DNA of 64,000 nt from contig OY756969.1 of assembly GCA_963580455.1 (NCBI GenBank), positions 7,579,501-7,643,500 on the forward strand, in the 5' to 3' direction. Below, in pieces: positions 23,041 through 36,015 of the stretch. The notes under the pieces are model-generated. The model saw nothing but the letters and a program-made list of their open reading frames with translations, was not told where the DNA came from and did no database searches. How positions within the stretch are numbered: position 1 is the stretch's first letter; each line of letters opens with the position of its first letter. The position numbers and the translations under genes were made by a program. This stretch comes from Euonymus europaeus. Lineage: Eukaryota; Streptophyta; Magnoliopsida; Celastrales; Celastraceae.

Positions 23041-25380
23041 CATAACAATGACAATGTACCTTCAAAATCAACTGAAATAACATAAACGCCTAACAATGGT
23101 AGTGGTAGTTGTACTTTCAATAGCAGAAAAATTAGATCTAGAACTAGCAGCTGCTCCACTACAAGTAGCAGTCCGTACGTGACTCTATATCTCCCAAAAA
23201 ATGAATACCCCGTCGATACCTAGCCTAGAGCGAGCGCCGACGAAGAAATCTGGTTCAATCCAGCCCTCACACTTGCAAACAACGGTCGTTGGCTCTCTTT
23301 CTCTCCGAAATATGGACAATACCCACACCTAACCTACACACATACTAAAACCATCAAAAATAAACCAAAAAGATTCAAAATGAAGGGTAGTTTTGCCATT
23401 AATGAAAAACATATGAACTTACAATTACAAAGTTACCCTTTTTTTTACCTCACAACAAATAAAAAAAATTTGTCTGACTTTTTTACAAATATGTAGATAA
23501 AGGTAGACTTAATAACAATTTCCCCCTTCAAAATTAGTTAAAGACTCTGGTTGATTGGTATTGCTTCAATCTCACGTCTTGCTCTCATCAATTTACACTT
23601 CATGACTAACAAGAATCTTCTTTATCCACTACACTATCCCCCCCTAACCCATTCTCACTTAAAATCAAGTAAGGTATATAATCACTACCTCACTTAACCC
23701 TCCCTACTTAACAATCCAAATCTCTAATCCAAGCAGACCCTTAGATTGTATACAAAAGGAGAATTAACAAAAAGTACACATACATACTGTGAAAGACTGA
23801 AACAAGCATCACGAGCTTAGTACAATCATATAGAGTCCTATTTCTCCAAAGTTAGTTTCCTAAAGTATCCTTATGAATACAACTTTGTCCATCAAAACTA
23901 AGAACGGAGGTAAATTTCTAATTGTTTATACGTGGATACTTTGATTTTCTTGATTTCAAAAATTCTATGATGAATAAATTTAATATGAGTGATTTGGAGT
24001 CTGGAGAATTCGATACGAGTGAATCATATGAAATATAAAATTAGTTTAAACAATTATAAATATAAAATTAGTTTAAACTGAAAATAATAGAAAATATTAT
24101 TTTATTTTTTAAAAAAGAAAAAGGATAATATGAAAATTTTATTATTAAAATTTAGCATTTAGATGGGGGAATAAGGTAAAAATCACTCACTCTCTTGCTT
24201 AATTAATTTTGGGATGGGTGAATCTCAAACAATCAAACTCATTCCACCCTTTGAATATAACTCATGCTCACAAAAATGGTGAGAATGACTACTCTGCACA
24301 AGAGAGAATAAATTTTATATCCAAAATGCTATTCCCCTTAAAAGAATAATTTTTTACTTTTTAAAGAAAAAAAAAAGTAATATATAAAATATTATTGAAA
24401 TTCTCACGCTCGCTTTTTATTTCATACCAAATATGATTATGCTCATCCGCACTTATGTCACACTTACACATTCAATTATGAACAAAACTCAACGCTGATA
24501 TTGACTCTTCATTTTATATCGTCTCACGCTCACATCCATACAATTTGGAATCAAAGGCCTCGTAAGACTTTTCTTTTTAGGTTGGTGGGGATCAAATAGT
24601 GGTAACAATTTTAATTTATTTTGGATAACTATTAGGACGAAAATTGGTAACGTATTTTGGCTAATTGTGAGGAGTAAAAAAGAACAAGAGTTGGTATAGT
24701 GCTCCACCGATTTGTTTACATGTGACATGGCGCCCGCACCACTACCCTTTTTGAGTGTAGAGTAACAGTTGGTCATCCGACCTTTTCACCAACCTGTCTC
24801 CAAAACTCGAAACTTTTTTCATACTACCCAGACTTGTTAAATACTAATTTGAGTAATTTCCCTTTAAGAATTCACGTACAAAACCTGTAAGCGAACAATG
24901 GAATTTAGAAATATATACACCATTTACATTGCTTTTTTGGTAATTAACTCTTAGGGGTTTGCAACACTTTGATTGAAGATGTTGAGGTGTTATACGTGAT
25001 GAATGAAATCTCATATTGGTCAAATCAATGAAAATTACCCTCAACCAATTCAAATGGAACGATTGGTCAATGGGTCTACAACAACTAAGTTCTACTGCAA
25101 TTTCTTCTCATGAAAATATATCATTTCAAGCCAAACATAAGATTCATGCAATACGTACTATCCACTTGAGAAGGGGCAGCATCCTTCTTGTGTTATTTGA
25201 TATTTGTCATACAAAAACATTCTGTTAATTACGTTTCATGTAAATCCAGCACTCGTCTTCTGTCAGCCCTAAATCAGAGAATTTATTTATCATTCTACAT
25301 GGGGGGAAAAAAGAGAAGAAGTGTTGACATCAATGGTTTTGAAAGAAAAAAAAAAACACAAGAATAACCACGGACAAGGC
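23041..25380. other. Intergenic, no gene recognised
   Basis: AT-rich. Short open frames (24489-24776, 24844-25053, 25016-25228) show no domain. Some stretches (23400-23720 and 24160-24480) look like short decayed repeats but show no clear termini. Confidence 0.45.
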
Positions 25381-25428
25381 TAGACTAAGCCCGAAGAACA
25401 CTAAGTAGAGAACTTAAAGAATGGATGA

Positions 25429-25434
25429 TTTATT
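25429..25434 (-). terminator. Candidate poly(A) signal of the PMT11-like gene
   Basis: AATAAA on the minus strand about 390 bases after the stop codon. The position is plausible for a 3' UTR. No transcript evidence. Confidence 0.35.
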
Positions 25435-25820
25435 TTGTAACATATAGCAAATACATACACAGGAGAAGAACAAATAACAATTACAATGATCTATAATGAA
25501 AGAAACTCTCACGCATTATAATAGTATAGTGTTACACGAAGTAGTCGTAATGTAATTCATATCCCTAAAATATATGCCAAAATAGCTCGTCAGAAAACAG
25601 TCAACTTCAGGATGCACTCCACAGAGCTCTTTATGACGAGTGGATGATCTGAAATGGTCCGAGATGTCCACTTTCCCTCGCAATCAAAACAAATAGTTCC
25701 TTTTGTTTTGCAGCAAGGATTTCTAATCCATTAGCTATAAAGAGTCATGTTAGGAAAGGAGTTCCGAAGCTCATTATCTTTACAGTTACAGCCACCATAT
25801 ATCACATTCCAACAATTGCT

Positions 25821-28800
25821 TTAAGCACGTAAGAGATGTTTCTCACATGTCAAGATCCTATAACTTGCATGAGGTCCCTCAGCTGTGTCACGCAAATTTG
25901 CATGCCAACCCATGGCCTGTGCTATTGCTCGAAGTTCATCCATGACATCTAGAGTGTCACGAATGTATACATGACCACCTGGTCTCAACATCCGATCCAT
26001 CTCAAGCATGATGATTGACATATTGCATCTAATACAGAAGAAAAAGGCAATAGCAATATTAGGTACTCTAGTAAAGCAGATTTTTCCCTGTGAAACCAGA
26101 ATAACCACTTAATCATTTATCATTACAGAGATTCAATGAGTCCCACCCTACAGTTTATATAAATAAATAATTATCATAATTGACCTTGTAATTTACTACA
26201 GCCCGCATTATCAACCAAATTTTATTTTTCAGGGCTAATTAACTCTAGAAACCTAAATAGGGTTTGCAGTAGCCAGGGAATCAAGTTAATGGAACAAAAT
26301 AGCAAATACAGTACTGATAAAAACAAAAAGGCTGACTTCTAAACTAGAAGACCTTCGCAAACTGGTCCCAATAGAGGCATACCTTTTTCTCTCCACAGAG
26401 AAGAGGCCGGCTGCATGTAGAAAATCATAAGTCCTCGGGTACGTGTCAAATGGCTCGCACCTGATAAATTTCATGCAGTTCAATCACAAACTGACACAAT
26501 CCAAGCAAAACTTGAACCCAGATACTTCTAAACAACTTTTTCCCTTGAGATGACCAATAACACAAATGTATATGGAAGTTTAATTCTATGTACACAAACA
26601 ATTGTTCTTTACGTATTTTGGTGGGTACACTTGGACATCTGAGCGACGAAAATGGTTTAAATGAGTTGGAGAGGGAATAATTGATTGTAGTTTGAATATT
26701 TTCAGATGTGGACTACTTCATAACCATAAAATATATATCTAAATGAGAATACAAACAACTACCCATAGTCAACCAACTGAAAACGACTTAAAAAATTACC
26801 AATCATGCATGACTCCTAAAAGCCCTCGGTCATAAATAACAGGCAATGTATTGGGCCCGTTAACAGGAACCACATTTAAAACCCAGCTATCAAACTTCTG
26901 TTCAATCAATGCTGCCGCAAATCTGTCAAATCAAAAGAATAAACTATAAAAAAAATGTAATGAAATAAATCATAATGGAAACATGTGAGATTTAGAAAAG
27001 GGTCTATAGAAAGGACAGTACCCTCCAAATCCTGCTCTCATGTCCATCACATTTCTCATTCTCATTTTCTTCCAATGTAAAGCACGGACATAGCTCACTA
27101 TTATTTCACTCCAGTATTTCGATTCTGCATTGAAAAGCTCATTCCTGGATATGTAGGAATCAATTTTTATGCTCTGGAGCCTATCAGGTGGTGTTTGCAA
27201 ACGGGCAGGCCAGGTCTTAAGATTTGCTCCCTCCGCATTCTCGGGAAGTCGAGAGATGCATGTCTTCAACTCAGCGTACCTAAAGCAAAAAACAATAATG
27301 AAGTGACAATAATTATATATACAAATTAGGAAACAGGGTAACTCAGGTCAAAGGTTAAAGGTTAGAGACAAGTAAATAATGAGTGTCTTATGAATCAATC
27401 ATGATTTTGAGGACCATTATTCAAGGGAGAGCTCACCTACCACAGAGAAGGTTCTACAACAGGACAGGTCGAGGATAGAAGAGAAATGCCAAAAAGAGTC
27501 GCATTTTAGGCTGATTAATCATGAGGAATTTCGTTTTTAGAAAATACATTGTGAATAGGAGTCCCAACAACAGTTTTGTCGACATCACAAAGTGATTTCT
27601 GTAGAGGTCTATTAGACTACCAGACAAAAAATGAATCCATGCAGGTATGATCAGAATCATCAGATACAAGATCTTCCATGGACTGATAAAATATGAAGAT
27701 AGAGACAAGAACTGTCCAATTTATTGAACATCGTTCTCTGAATTAATGTATCGGAAGTGTTTTGTTATCTTGCAATACACTATTTAAATGAACTCGTTGG
27801 CTCTTCGCTTATCCAACAGATCTAATGTACATTTGGGAAAGATAATGTACATTGGGGAACAACGAAAAAATGATGCAAATGACTAAAAAGAAGAAAATTC
27901 AAATAACAAACTCTAGATTCATGGTTTATTTGGGACATCCTAGAAGGTTTTTTCTAGTCAGTATTAAGTCTCTTTTTTTAATGTTTTCTTAACCTGGTTA
28001 ATTATTAGATCAGTTTGTGTTGGGTTTTTCTTTAATTTTAATTAGTAGGATTATTGTTACGATTTCAAGTTTTGCTGAAATGTCATGTTTACAATCAATA
28101 CCATCTTTTGTGTTGTTTATATTGTTTATTTTCATTAAATAGAGTGCGAGTAAAAGTTCCCTGATCTTAATTAGTTTGCTTTTAGTAGTTATAATATCTT
28201 TAAAGGAACGACTGTATAGACCTATGAATGTAATATCTCAATTATGATAATGTAGACAATGATGATAAATAATATCAAGATGATTTTCAAGTAAGTGATT
28301 TACTTTTCGAATGTGTGATGCAATCATCCTTGGGAGTGATGCCAAGGAAGACCTAGCTATATGGATAACTATTTTTTTTGCCATTGTTTTCTCAATTTTT
28401 CCAGTGATTCTAGATTGTTCCCTACTTTTTCTAACCCTAATTTTCTTTTCTCAAGAGCTCAAATAATCCTAAAAAATTAATTTAAGCCTAATAACGGAAA
28501 ATAGTCAAAATTTCCCCAAACACTACTGTTCATGGGTACAGTTAATAGGCCAAGAACAGGCCTTAGTGCTTAAAATCCCAATCACAAACCTTTAAAAGCA
28601 ATGATTACGAAAGCTGTCCTACGTCTCAAGAAAAAATGAAAACCCATTCTCCTAAATTCTTTGAGGTGAAAGTCACAGTGACAAATCAGAGCAGTAAGTA
28701 ACAATGAAACTATAATCATCAAGAAAATAATGCAGCACAAACAAAGACTCAAAGGTCAGGAAAGCCTTCTCCTTCTAGTCAGACAAGATAAACATACCAC

Positions 28801-31800
28801 ACGTTATCTGGGTCATCATCTGGATCACACAATGGAGGGGTAGTTCCCGTTTCGCGACTCACATAGCAACTGTTGTTGTAGGGCTTCTTCCATGTTGCAA
28901 CATATCCCTCTTTCTTCACAAGTTCCCAGCAAAGGCGATTTGTAAGATTGAGCATCTCTAGAAATAGAGAAAGGGGAGACATGATAAGGTAGATTAATAA
29001 AATAATGTAATCAAATAGCACTGTTCAAGCAGCTTCACAGAATGAAAATGGATCGACTCCAATACACGATCAAGTCAGCTAATCAAAAGTAGAAGTTGTC
29101 AAGGCTAGTTACATGATCATTCAACCCAATAAGTTAACTTGTTGGGTTGGAGAGTTTCAGCTAATTTATACATATTCTAACACTCCCCATCACTTGTGGA
29201 CTCCACAACCCGAGGACCCAACACATGCACGAAAAACAAGGTTCACACTTAGGGCAACAACACATGAGTTTAAATTGCGGCCCAACACATGCACAACAAA
29301 CGAGGCCAGGCTACTCCCACTTGGGGCAACAACAAATGAGAGTTTAAATTGCAGAAGTTAAGATTTGAACCCAAGACCTCCCGCTCTGATACTATGTTAA
29401 GATTAGTTACTTCATCATTCAACCCAACAAGCTAACTTGTTGGGTTGGGACATTTCACATCATTTACACATATTCTAACGCAAGTTAACCTCAATAAAAC
29501 TCTTTTATGCCAGCAGAAACTATTTATACTAAACACCTAAGCTCCTGCATTACTTCTCCATTGTCTTCCTGATTCTCAGTTTTTGACTTTCTTTATGCCT
29601 CATTTGGCATAACACAAGCGCAAGACCCAAAGTCAAGATGAAAAGATAATCAACAAATGCATAGCAGGATAACTCTCTCTTGGATCGGGTACCTTTTGTT
29701 TTTTTTTTTGCTCCAAAACCACCCAGGTTGGATTATGTTGGAGCTTCTGGTTTAAGCTGATTGCACATAACTGAATCAAATGTCAATAATCTTTAACCCT
29801 TTAAATTTCAACCATCCTGTATCCCGTCACGCTATTTTTAATTTGCCAGTCTTCCAAAGAAGAAATTTAATTAAATCATTAGGAATAGAAATTAACAAAT
29901 GCCACATAACATGGTCACCGAGAGAAGTTATTAACTAGATCAATAATTAGAAACTAACAAATCTCGCATAAGAAAGTAAGGGATGTTTACATCCATGCTT
30001 ACTTCAAGAAATGAAGACGCTGAAAGGAATAGTACAAAACTTTTTTTCTTGTAGGACTAAATATCAAACAATGAGGATTCAAATTCCGCCAACTTCTTTA
30101 TGCTACATGGTAATCAAAGTAATGGTGCCCGTACCTTCCCATTGTTCCTCTAGGACTTCTTCATGCTTATAAACTGGTTGAGCTGCCCAAGCAAAGTATC
30201 CTCCTGCCCGAAGCATCCTGTTGACTTCAAGGAGCAAAATTCCATCTTCATCACAAGGCATGGTACAGAGAAAGTACAATCAGAGTATGTCCCACAAGTA
30301 ACTAATAGAGCAAGACTATGAGATTCCCACTCCCCACCAACTAACCAAAACAAGCATTGATCTCCCAGAGCCATGTTTGAACATACACACACACACACAC
30401 ACATATATATGTATATGCATACCCATTCAGTTCTAATTACCAAAATAACCAAGAGATCATTACCATCACGGGTCCAGTTGATTCTACATCTTGAACAATG
30501 TACCAAATCAAATGCTTGACTTGGATATAATAAACGATGAGTAGCAAAAGCTGCCACCATTGCTGGCACACCACGCTCAAGAGCAAACTGAATTTGGTTC
30601 TCATGAACATCTTTCGGAGCTATAGACATCGTTATAACATTTCGTGAAAGCAAATACGCACCAAAACTTGCTACACCACATCCAACATCCAGAACAACTC
30701 GAGTATGATGTCCAAATGCTATATCAGGTAGCATCTACACATATAAAAGAAACAATGGACATTAGAAAGAAAGAAACATTAAATTTTCTCTTCATACACA
30801 TTAAACTGAAAAAAATTAATAACCTTGGAAATTTGATCCAAGTACTCATTTGCCCCATGTATAAATTGTGTGCCACCTCCAGGAAACTTAAACTTATCCT
30901 TCTCTCTGAAAATCCAGTTTTGACCACCTTTATCTTCAACTAGACGTGTATGAGGAACGTTGGTGTACCATACCTGAAATGAAATAACAATTTTTATTCA
31001 AGAAATCAAAACATACCAGGTATTGTCCTTTAAGTTTCCAATCGAGAATATGCAACTATAATCTACCAAATTCTGAATAACTAATAGTAACAGTTGCAGA
31101 AGCAACAGAATCATCCCTTAACAAATTACATGAAAACATGGCAATTTTGGGATATTGACCTATTAAGACCTCACAAAATAAATAATCACTCAACTGGTCC
31201 AACGCAACTATTCTTCTAGCTTAGAAGAAACAATTTTCATGAGCAACTGTTTTTCATAATTTTCACTCAATTTCTGATTTAATAAACAAGTTTAGCATAA
31301 TTATAAACAAAGCAATATTTCCAACACCTCATCCCTGCTTCTCGGCCATGGAATTGGCGGTCGGTATCCTTTCGGTGGGGGCACCAAGCAATTCAAGCCC
31401 TTACCCTCTTTGGGGCAATGCCGCTCAAACCGCTCTCCTTTCTCCGTCAACTTCAGCTTCTTAATTGCCTCCATATTATCCATGCACGGTATGTACTCCT
31501 TCAGTGTCTTCGGACAGAGCCCATATCTCTTAACTGTAAACTTGGGAGACTCCTGACTCCCTCCCTTTCCACTTTTAACTTCGCTATCATTTCCCCAATT
31601 ATCCACAAACTCCGGATCGAAATCTCCGATCTCAAAGTCGTCCCTCATCGTGCCATTCTCATCAAGCACTCCAAACAATCTTGGCGCCGGAGACGAAACA
31701 GTCGCGGCCACAGACGAGGGTAGGGTTAGGTTTTTAACAGGGGCAGCAAGGGTATCATTTTGAGCGATGATGGCGGTGATATTGAATTGCTTGTTGTTGT

Positions 31801-31981
31801 TCGGAGAGAGTGAGACAAACGAAGGGGTTTGGTTAGTAGTGGAGAAGAAGATGATCTGCTGGTTGCCGTCGGACCAGTGCTTGCCCAAGTAAAAGAATGC
31901 GAAGGCGATAACAGTGAAGGCGGAGATCTTGATAACCAGTGGCGTCTTGAGGAGATCTACGGTGGCATTGAGTGATTTCAT
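25821..31981 (-). CDS. PMT11: Golgi methyltransferase, PMT/QUA2 family (PMT11-like), nine exons
   Basis: Minus-strand exons: 31981-31328, 30973-30824, 30734-30464, 30245-30135, 28957-28798, 27279-27022, 26922-26800, 26460-26383 and 26028-25821. All introns are GT-AG and the sum is 2013 nt, 670 residues plus stop. Residues 15-32 form one membrane anchor, so this is a type II protein with a lumenal catalytic region. NxT/S glycosylation sites and the ERHCP and [12 protein letters not shown] motifs follow. SAM-binding motif [16 protein letters not shown] is at about 282-297, [20 protein letters not shown] follows, and a second methyltransferase-like half carries MDMRAGFGG (about 527-535) and ends CEKHLLRA. 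The family is thought to methylate pectin in the Golgi; the substrate of this member is unproven. The start is the ATG at 31981; the frame extends upstream only to a TTG. PMT10 or PMT12 are alternative orthologues. Confidence 0.93.
29097..29480 (-). mobile_element. TRIM (terminal-repeat retrotransposon in miniature) in PMT11-like intron 4
   Basis: 384 bp with two 86-bp LTRs (29097-29182 and 29395-29480) sharing 'aacttgttgggttg' and TGTTAGAATATGTGTAAAT on the minus strand. The minus-strand primer-binding site TAGTATCAGAGC (29383-29394) matches the tRNA-Met site at 11 of 12 bases. A short G-rich tract precedes the other LTR. The flanks GAAGT (29092-29096) and CAAGT (29481-29485) fit a 5-bp target duplication with one change. 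No coding region. Orientation is the same as the host gene. Confidence 0.85.
30385..30416. repeat. (AC)n(AT)n microsatellite in intron 3
   Basis: About ten AC units followed by AT units, inside the intron 30463-30246 of the PMT11-like gene. Confidence 0.8.
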
Positions 31982-32135
31982 CTTTGGGATTTCTGTCTGT
32001 TTCTCAGATCTCAAGCATTATTTCCGTAACTAGAAACAACAGAGACTGTACAGCAAAGTGCGAGGGCAGTGTAGACGGTGGACTTTATGGCGGATGCACC
32101 GTCGTTTCGATGTTTGTGTTTCTCAAATCCGCGGG

Positions 32136-32143
32136 TTTATATA
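32136..32143 (-). promoter_or_regulatory. TATA box of the PMT11-like gene
   Basis: Minus-strand TATATAAA about 155 bases upstream of the ATG. A transcription start near 32105 would give a leader of about 125 bases. Inferred from consensus and spacing. Confidence 0.55.
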
Positions 32144-32235
32144 GCGTCCAAACTGGGGTGTGTGTTTTGACAGCCCAAAAACTTCTTGTACCCAGCACAC
32201 CCCAGTCCAATATTGTTTGGATTGGGCGGCAGCAA

Positions 32236-32829
32236 ACTTACGGCCCATGCAAAAGCACCTGCGACTCGGAGGTAGGCCTGATTAATTTTCATAGGCATAA
32301 ACTCGATCCGATAGCTTGAAATTAAAATTATGATTACCGAATAACCCGGTTAAAAAAACTACATTCAACAACATTTCAACTATATATTAAGTATATTTCT
32401 TACATTTCATATGTAATAATTTTGTTTCACTTGTTTCAGACCTATAATCCAAGCTTATTTGGAGATTTTCACAAATGAAACAAAAGAAATCAAAGTTCTA
32501 AACATTCAATCCATAGTTCCAACTTCCGAGCCAAACGACACTAATCAAACCAAACATAACAAATAAAGATTACAAACCAAACATAATAAATAAAAGTTAC
32601 AATCCAAAGTTTCAAATCAATAGCTGAAATCAATAATAGTTGCAGTACGTATCATCTTCCAATGTATTGAGTTCTTGACAGCTTCACACTTCAATATCTA
32701 CCTTCATAGATTAATAAGACAATAATAGTCACGAGCAATTCCAATTGACAAATGACATATTTAAAACAAAGAGTCAAAGACATACCCAATGATCATCAGA
32801 ATTCACAAAGATAATCAACCAAAATCTGG
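32236..32829. other. Intergenic, possibly hAT 3' flank
   Basis: AT-rich sequence between the PMT11-like promoter and the hAT relic. No gene or clear terminus seen. Confidence 0.4.
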
Positions 32830-33190
32830 GTCTATACCACATTGTCATCCAATTCTAAAGAAAAAAAATGAGATAACATGAATTTACAAAAATCAAGACA
32901 AGAATTTTCAAAAAAATGCATACAAAAAATGAATAGGGTTATTAACTCACCTTCCATGACAATAATCTTCACTTCTTGTGTGGCATCGCCATCCAAGATC
33001 ACCTCGTTGGCATCAATGCAAATGACATTTTCAGCCAACTTTGTGTGCACACTAGAGCTTGTTCTTGGTAACAAAGAACTACGAATATCCGTAATCCACC
33101 AGTGCTAAAAGCATATTCCGAAAATAATGCTTGAGATCTGACAACATGCAATATCCACAATGGTATAAATCGCACAAATAAACCATATGG
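32830..33190 (-). pseudogene. hAT transposase C-terminal relic
   Basis: Minus-strand frames hold EYAFSTGG (near 33100) and QALVCTQSWL followed by NVICIDANEVILDGDATQE, the order of landmarks in the hAT dimerisation domain (S-E-x-A-F-S-T-G-G, then a short helix ending in xxWL). The parts lie in different frames, so it is broken. It differs from the hAT at 10405-12525. The upstream transposase is missing; an LTR fragment begins beside it. Confidence 0.7.
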
Positions 33191-33229
33191 TATCATACAA
33201 ATAACATCTTAGACACACAGTCCTCAATT

Positions 33230-33825
33230 CGGTCTGGGAGTCCCGATCACACGGTCCACCCTCCCGACCTTTTATACAATCCACACCAATGAGAAGTTTA
33301 AGAAAATATCGATAACAACATAAATGTCATATTATTCAACCAAATAAAATAGCATCATCACTAAACCCCACTCTCTAACTTCAGGTGATCATCCATGTCA
33401 ACAACGCTCCTACAAATCCACACCTCCGGTTTCAGAACCGGACTCACCTGTGGGGAGAAAGAAAAGGTAAAGGGTGAGCAGAAGGCTCAGTAGGGTAAAA
33501 TAATAAGGATCAAACATAAATAAGTCGAATTCCAAGGAAAGGATATTATGCAGTAATATGCATGCTAATCACATAATAAACACATAAGTCAATCATCGGC
33601 GCCAAATCACAAGATCTTAGCTATTTATCCCTTGATCATTGCCAAGTACTCTGACTGGCACCAATCCACACTTTTTAGTAGGTGCACCCACATAAAGACC
33701 AACCACGGATAAATGACCCCATACGAGGTCGAAATCACTCTACACAAGATCAAGGCTCGATTCAACATTGGCCTATTGGGATCTCCATGTGTTGCCTCAC
33801 AAGGAAGTAATTTGGCTCGAGTCTA
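33230..33825. repeat. Truncated LTR of the TGTAACGCCCC family
   Basis: Shares with 53403-55680 the segment 'taaagggtgagca...ggctcagtaggg' (33471-33495 versus 53975-54000), the preceding 'actcacctgtggggagaaag', and downstream CA-rich stretches. Neither terminus is preserved. It lies between the hAT relic and the NPH3 relic. Confidence 0.6.
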
Positions 33826-33830
33826 GCCGG

Positions 33831-34210
33831 GTGGGGCTCCAACATATGAGCTTGCCATGAAATTCTATTATGGGATGAACTTTGAGATCACAGGCAGCAA
33901 ATGTTGCCAGCTTGCGCTGTGCTGCAGAATACTTGGAAATGTTCGAAGACTATTGAGAAGAATACCTCATTCAACAAACATAGATTTTTCTGAATCAGGT
34001 TGTTGTTCAAAGTCTTGAAAAATCTGTGGAAGTCCTATCTACCTGTGAAACGTTGCCTTCCATAGCAGAGGAGATAAGAATTCCTAGCAAATGTGTGGAG
34101 GCTATTGCGATGAATTCTCACAAAGAGCAATTAGTATCACGTTTGTCTCGGTTAGAATGTGATGGAGAAAGTCTGATTTTAGATGATCATTTGCAAGCCT
34201 TAACTTTATG
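33831..34210 (+). pseudogene. NPH3-domain (BTB/POZ-NPH3 family) gene fragment
   Basis: Translates, across one shift near 33900, to TYELAMKFYYGMNFEITGS, then NVASLRCAAEYLEMFEDY, FLNQVVVQSLEKSVEVLSTC and AEEIRIPSKCVEAIAMNS, which is the junction of BTB and NPH3 domains in the plant phototropin-signalling adaptor family. Two in-frame stops (about 33955 and 33979) and the one-base insertion make it a pseudogene. The fragment lacks the BTB start and most of the NPH3 domain. It may be a piece captured or left behind by the surrounding elements (LTR fragment on the left, CACTA end on the right). Confidence 0.75.
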
Positions 34211-34376
34211 TTAAAGTAGAGGATTCATTACTTTGCGAATCTTTTGATCAATGTGATAATAAAGAAGCCAACAAGTTAATAATTTTGTGCAGGTTTTCAA
34301 AATTGGATCCATGGGGAAGGGCTTCAATCAGGAGAGGATTAAAGTGGAGGATTCTTTTCTTTCTTTTTTTTTAATT

Positions 34377-34654
34377 TTTACCGATGGATTGCTGACAGAT
34401 TACCGATGAATTTTAATTTTTTTATCGACGGACATGATCCTAAAAGCGACGGATATTTTCATTGGTAATTTACCCACGAAAAAATATTAGTCGGTAATCC
34501 GTCAGTAATTTACCGACGAAAATATATTTCATTGGTATTTGATTAGCGACGAGCATTTTATCGACAAATATTGTTCCGTCGGTAATATTACCGACGGATT
34601 TCCTTGGATTTTCGATCGAAAAATCCGTCAATAAATGGTGAAATTCTTGTAGTG
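34377..34654 (+). mobile_element. Terminal fragment of a CACTA (En/Spm-type) transposon
   Basis: Ends TTCTTGTAGTG (34654), the reverse complement of the CACTACAAGAA terminus of plant CACTA elements. The 270 bases before it carry repeated TACCGACGGA-type words in both orientations, as in CACTA subterminal regions. The other end and the transposase were not found in the window. Confidence 0.75.
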
Positions 34655-36015
34655 CATGTGGAGGAAGACGAAGAGTGGGATGTTTGCAAAGTTGCTGATG
34701 GAGACGATGGTAAAGATAAGAAGATGGAACTCGACGATGTCATCTTCTTAGGAAGCACTTGAGAGAGAGGGAGTGGAGCAGAAGAAACCACCAAATTTTT
34801 ATGTTAAACAATTATCTCGCGTATCTATCGTGTTGTGCGAGGTCTCATGTTTTACTGTAGCATCTCAACAATAACCAGATTACTATATAGTAACTGTTTT
34901 GAGTGAAATTTTCACTAAATGACAAACACGACTTCATTTAAGCACAAACATGATTGATGCAGTAACTGATGTGGGTAGTCTAAGTGTATTGAAAATATCG
35001 AATATCTAATTGTTCACACTTCACAATTTAGCGTCATGGCTTGAATTGGTTTGCAATTTTCAGTAAGCTAATATGAGTAAGAGTTAGCCTAGTGCCGGTG
35101 TGCTCATGAAGTGCAAGGTTAGGTTCCCTCTCACAAAAAAAATTAATAACATAGCTCCACAATATTTTTAAAAAGACACACTAACTTAGAGCAACATAGT
35201 GTAGGGGGACTTTCCCAAGTGGAGTGGAACTAGTGTTTTGGGTTTTTCAGTCACTAGCTATATCTACAAAATCCAGGTACACTTTTTCTTCTTTTTAGAG
35301 ATTAACTTTTGGAGAGGGTTTGAGAGTGACATGGGCATTTCTTAATAGTTTGACTACAGAGTCACTTAACATGAATTGTAAATATATGTTCTGAAATATC
35401 AATGTATCATTTTATTTTGACACAATTTTTATATCTTATAGAAACCTTTTGGTGGAGTTTAAGATTAGTTGCTGCTTGGAGTTGTTGAAACGATTATGTT
35501 GATAAGTGTTTTGACTGGAGAGTAATCAAGTTATTGTTATGCGTTTGGGCAAGTGTATAATATGGGCATAATTTTTCAGTCTAACTTTTCTTTTAATTAT
35601 TTTGACATTAATCATATGCATTAATATCTTAAGATCTAAAAAATGAGTTTTTGTTTTTACATTCTAAGTTGAGAACATTCCAACATCTGCTTTGCTGTTT
35701 TGCTACATGTCAGAGTCGTAGCTTTAATGTTTTGTTTTCTACATTCTAAATGGAAATAGTAGTGAACCATTTGTCTCTATAGTTTCACAACAAAAATTCT
35801 TTCCGATCATTGCCTTTTATTTTGCTTTACCATGGTAGCCACCCAATGAACATAGAAATCAATAGTTTTTTTGTTTGTGGTTCTTGTCCTGGTGCTGAAG
35901 CAATTATTTTTGATATATCTGCTCGTTTGTATTGTGTCCATTTGTTTAGTGTATGGTTGCTCTAAATATTACTTGTTTCCTTATTTGTTTTTGTTGAATG
36001 TGGGTGTTGCCTTAA
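34655..36015. other. Intergenic; short acidic open frame at 34655-34760
   Basis: Bases 34657-34760 read EEDEEWDVCKVADGDDGKDK and end at a stop. This could be the last exon of a lost gene, but no family is recognised. 35060-35150 resembles a tRNA-derived SINE head only weakly. The rest is AT-rich and empty. Confidence 0.4.

Noticed and set aside
24160..24480. Possible MITE in AT-rich spacer
   Set aside because: No clear inverted ends or target duplication.
30150..30463. Long C-terminal tail on exon 3 of the methyltransferase
   Set aside because: Intron retention; GT at 30463 and AG before 30245 join the conserved frame.
31982..32014. Upstream extension of the PMT11-like frame
   Set aside because: The extension begins at TTG, not ATG. 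The ATG at 31981 matches the usual family start just before the membrane anchor.
35060..35150. Possible SINE head
   Set aside because: A- and B-box matches are too weak ('ggttaggttcc') to support a call.
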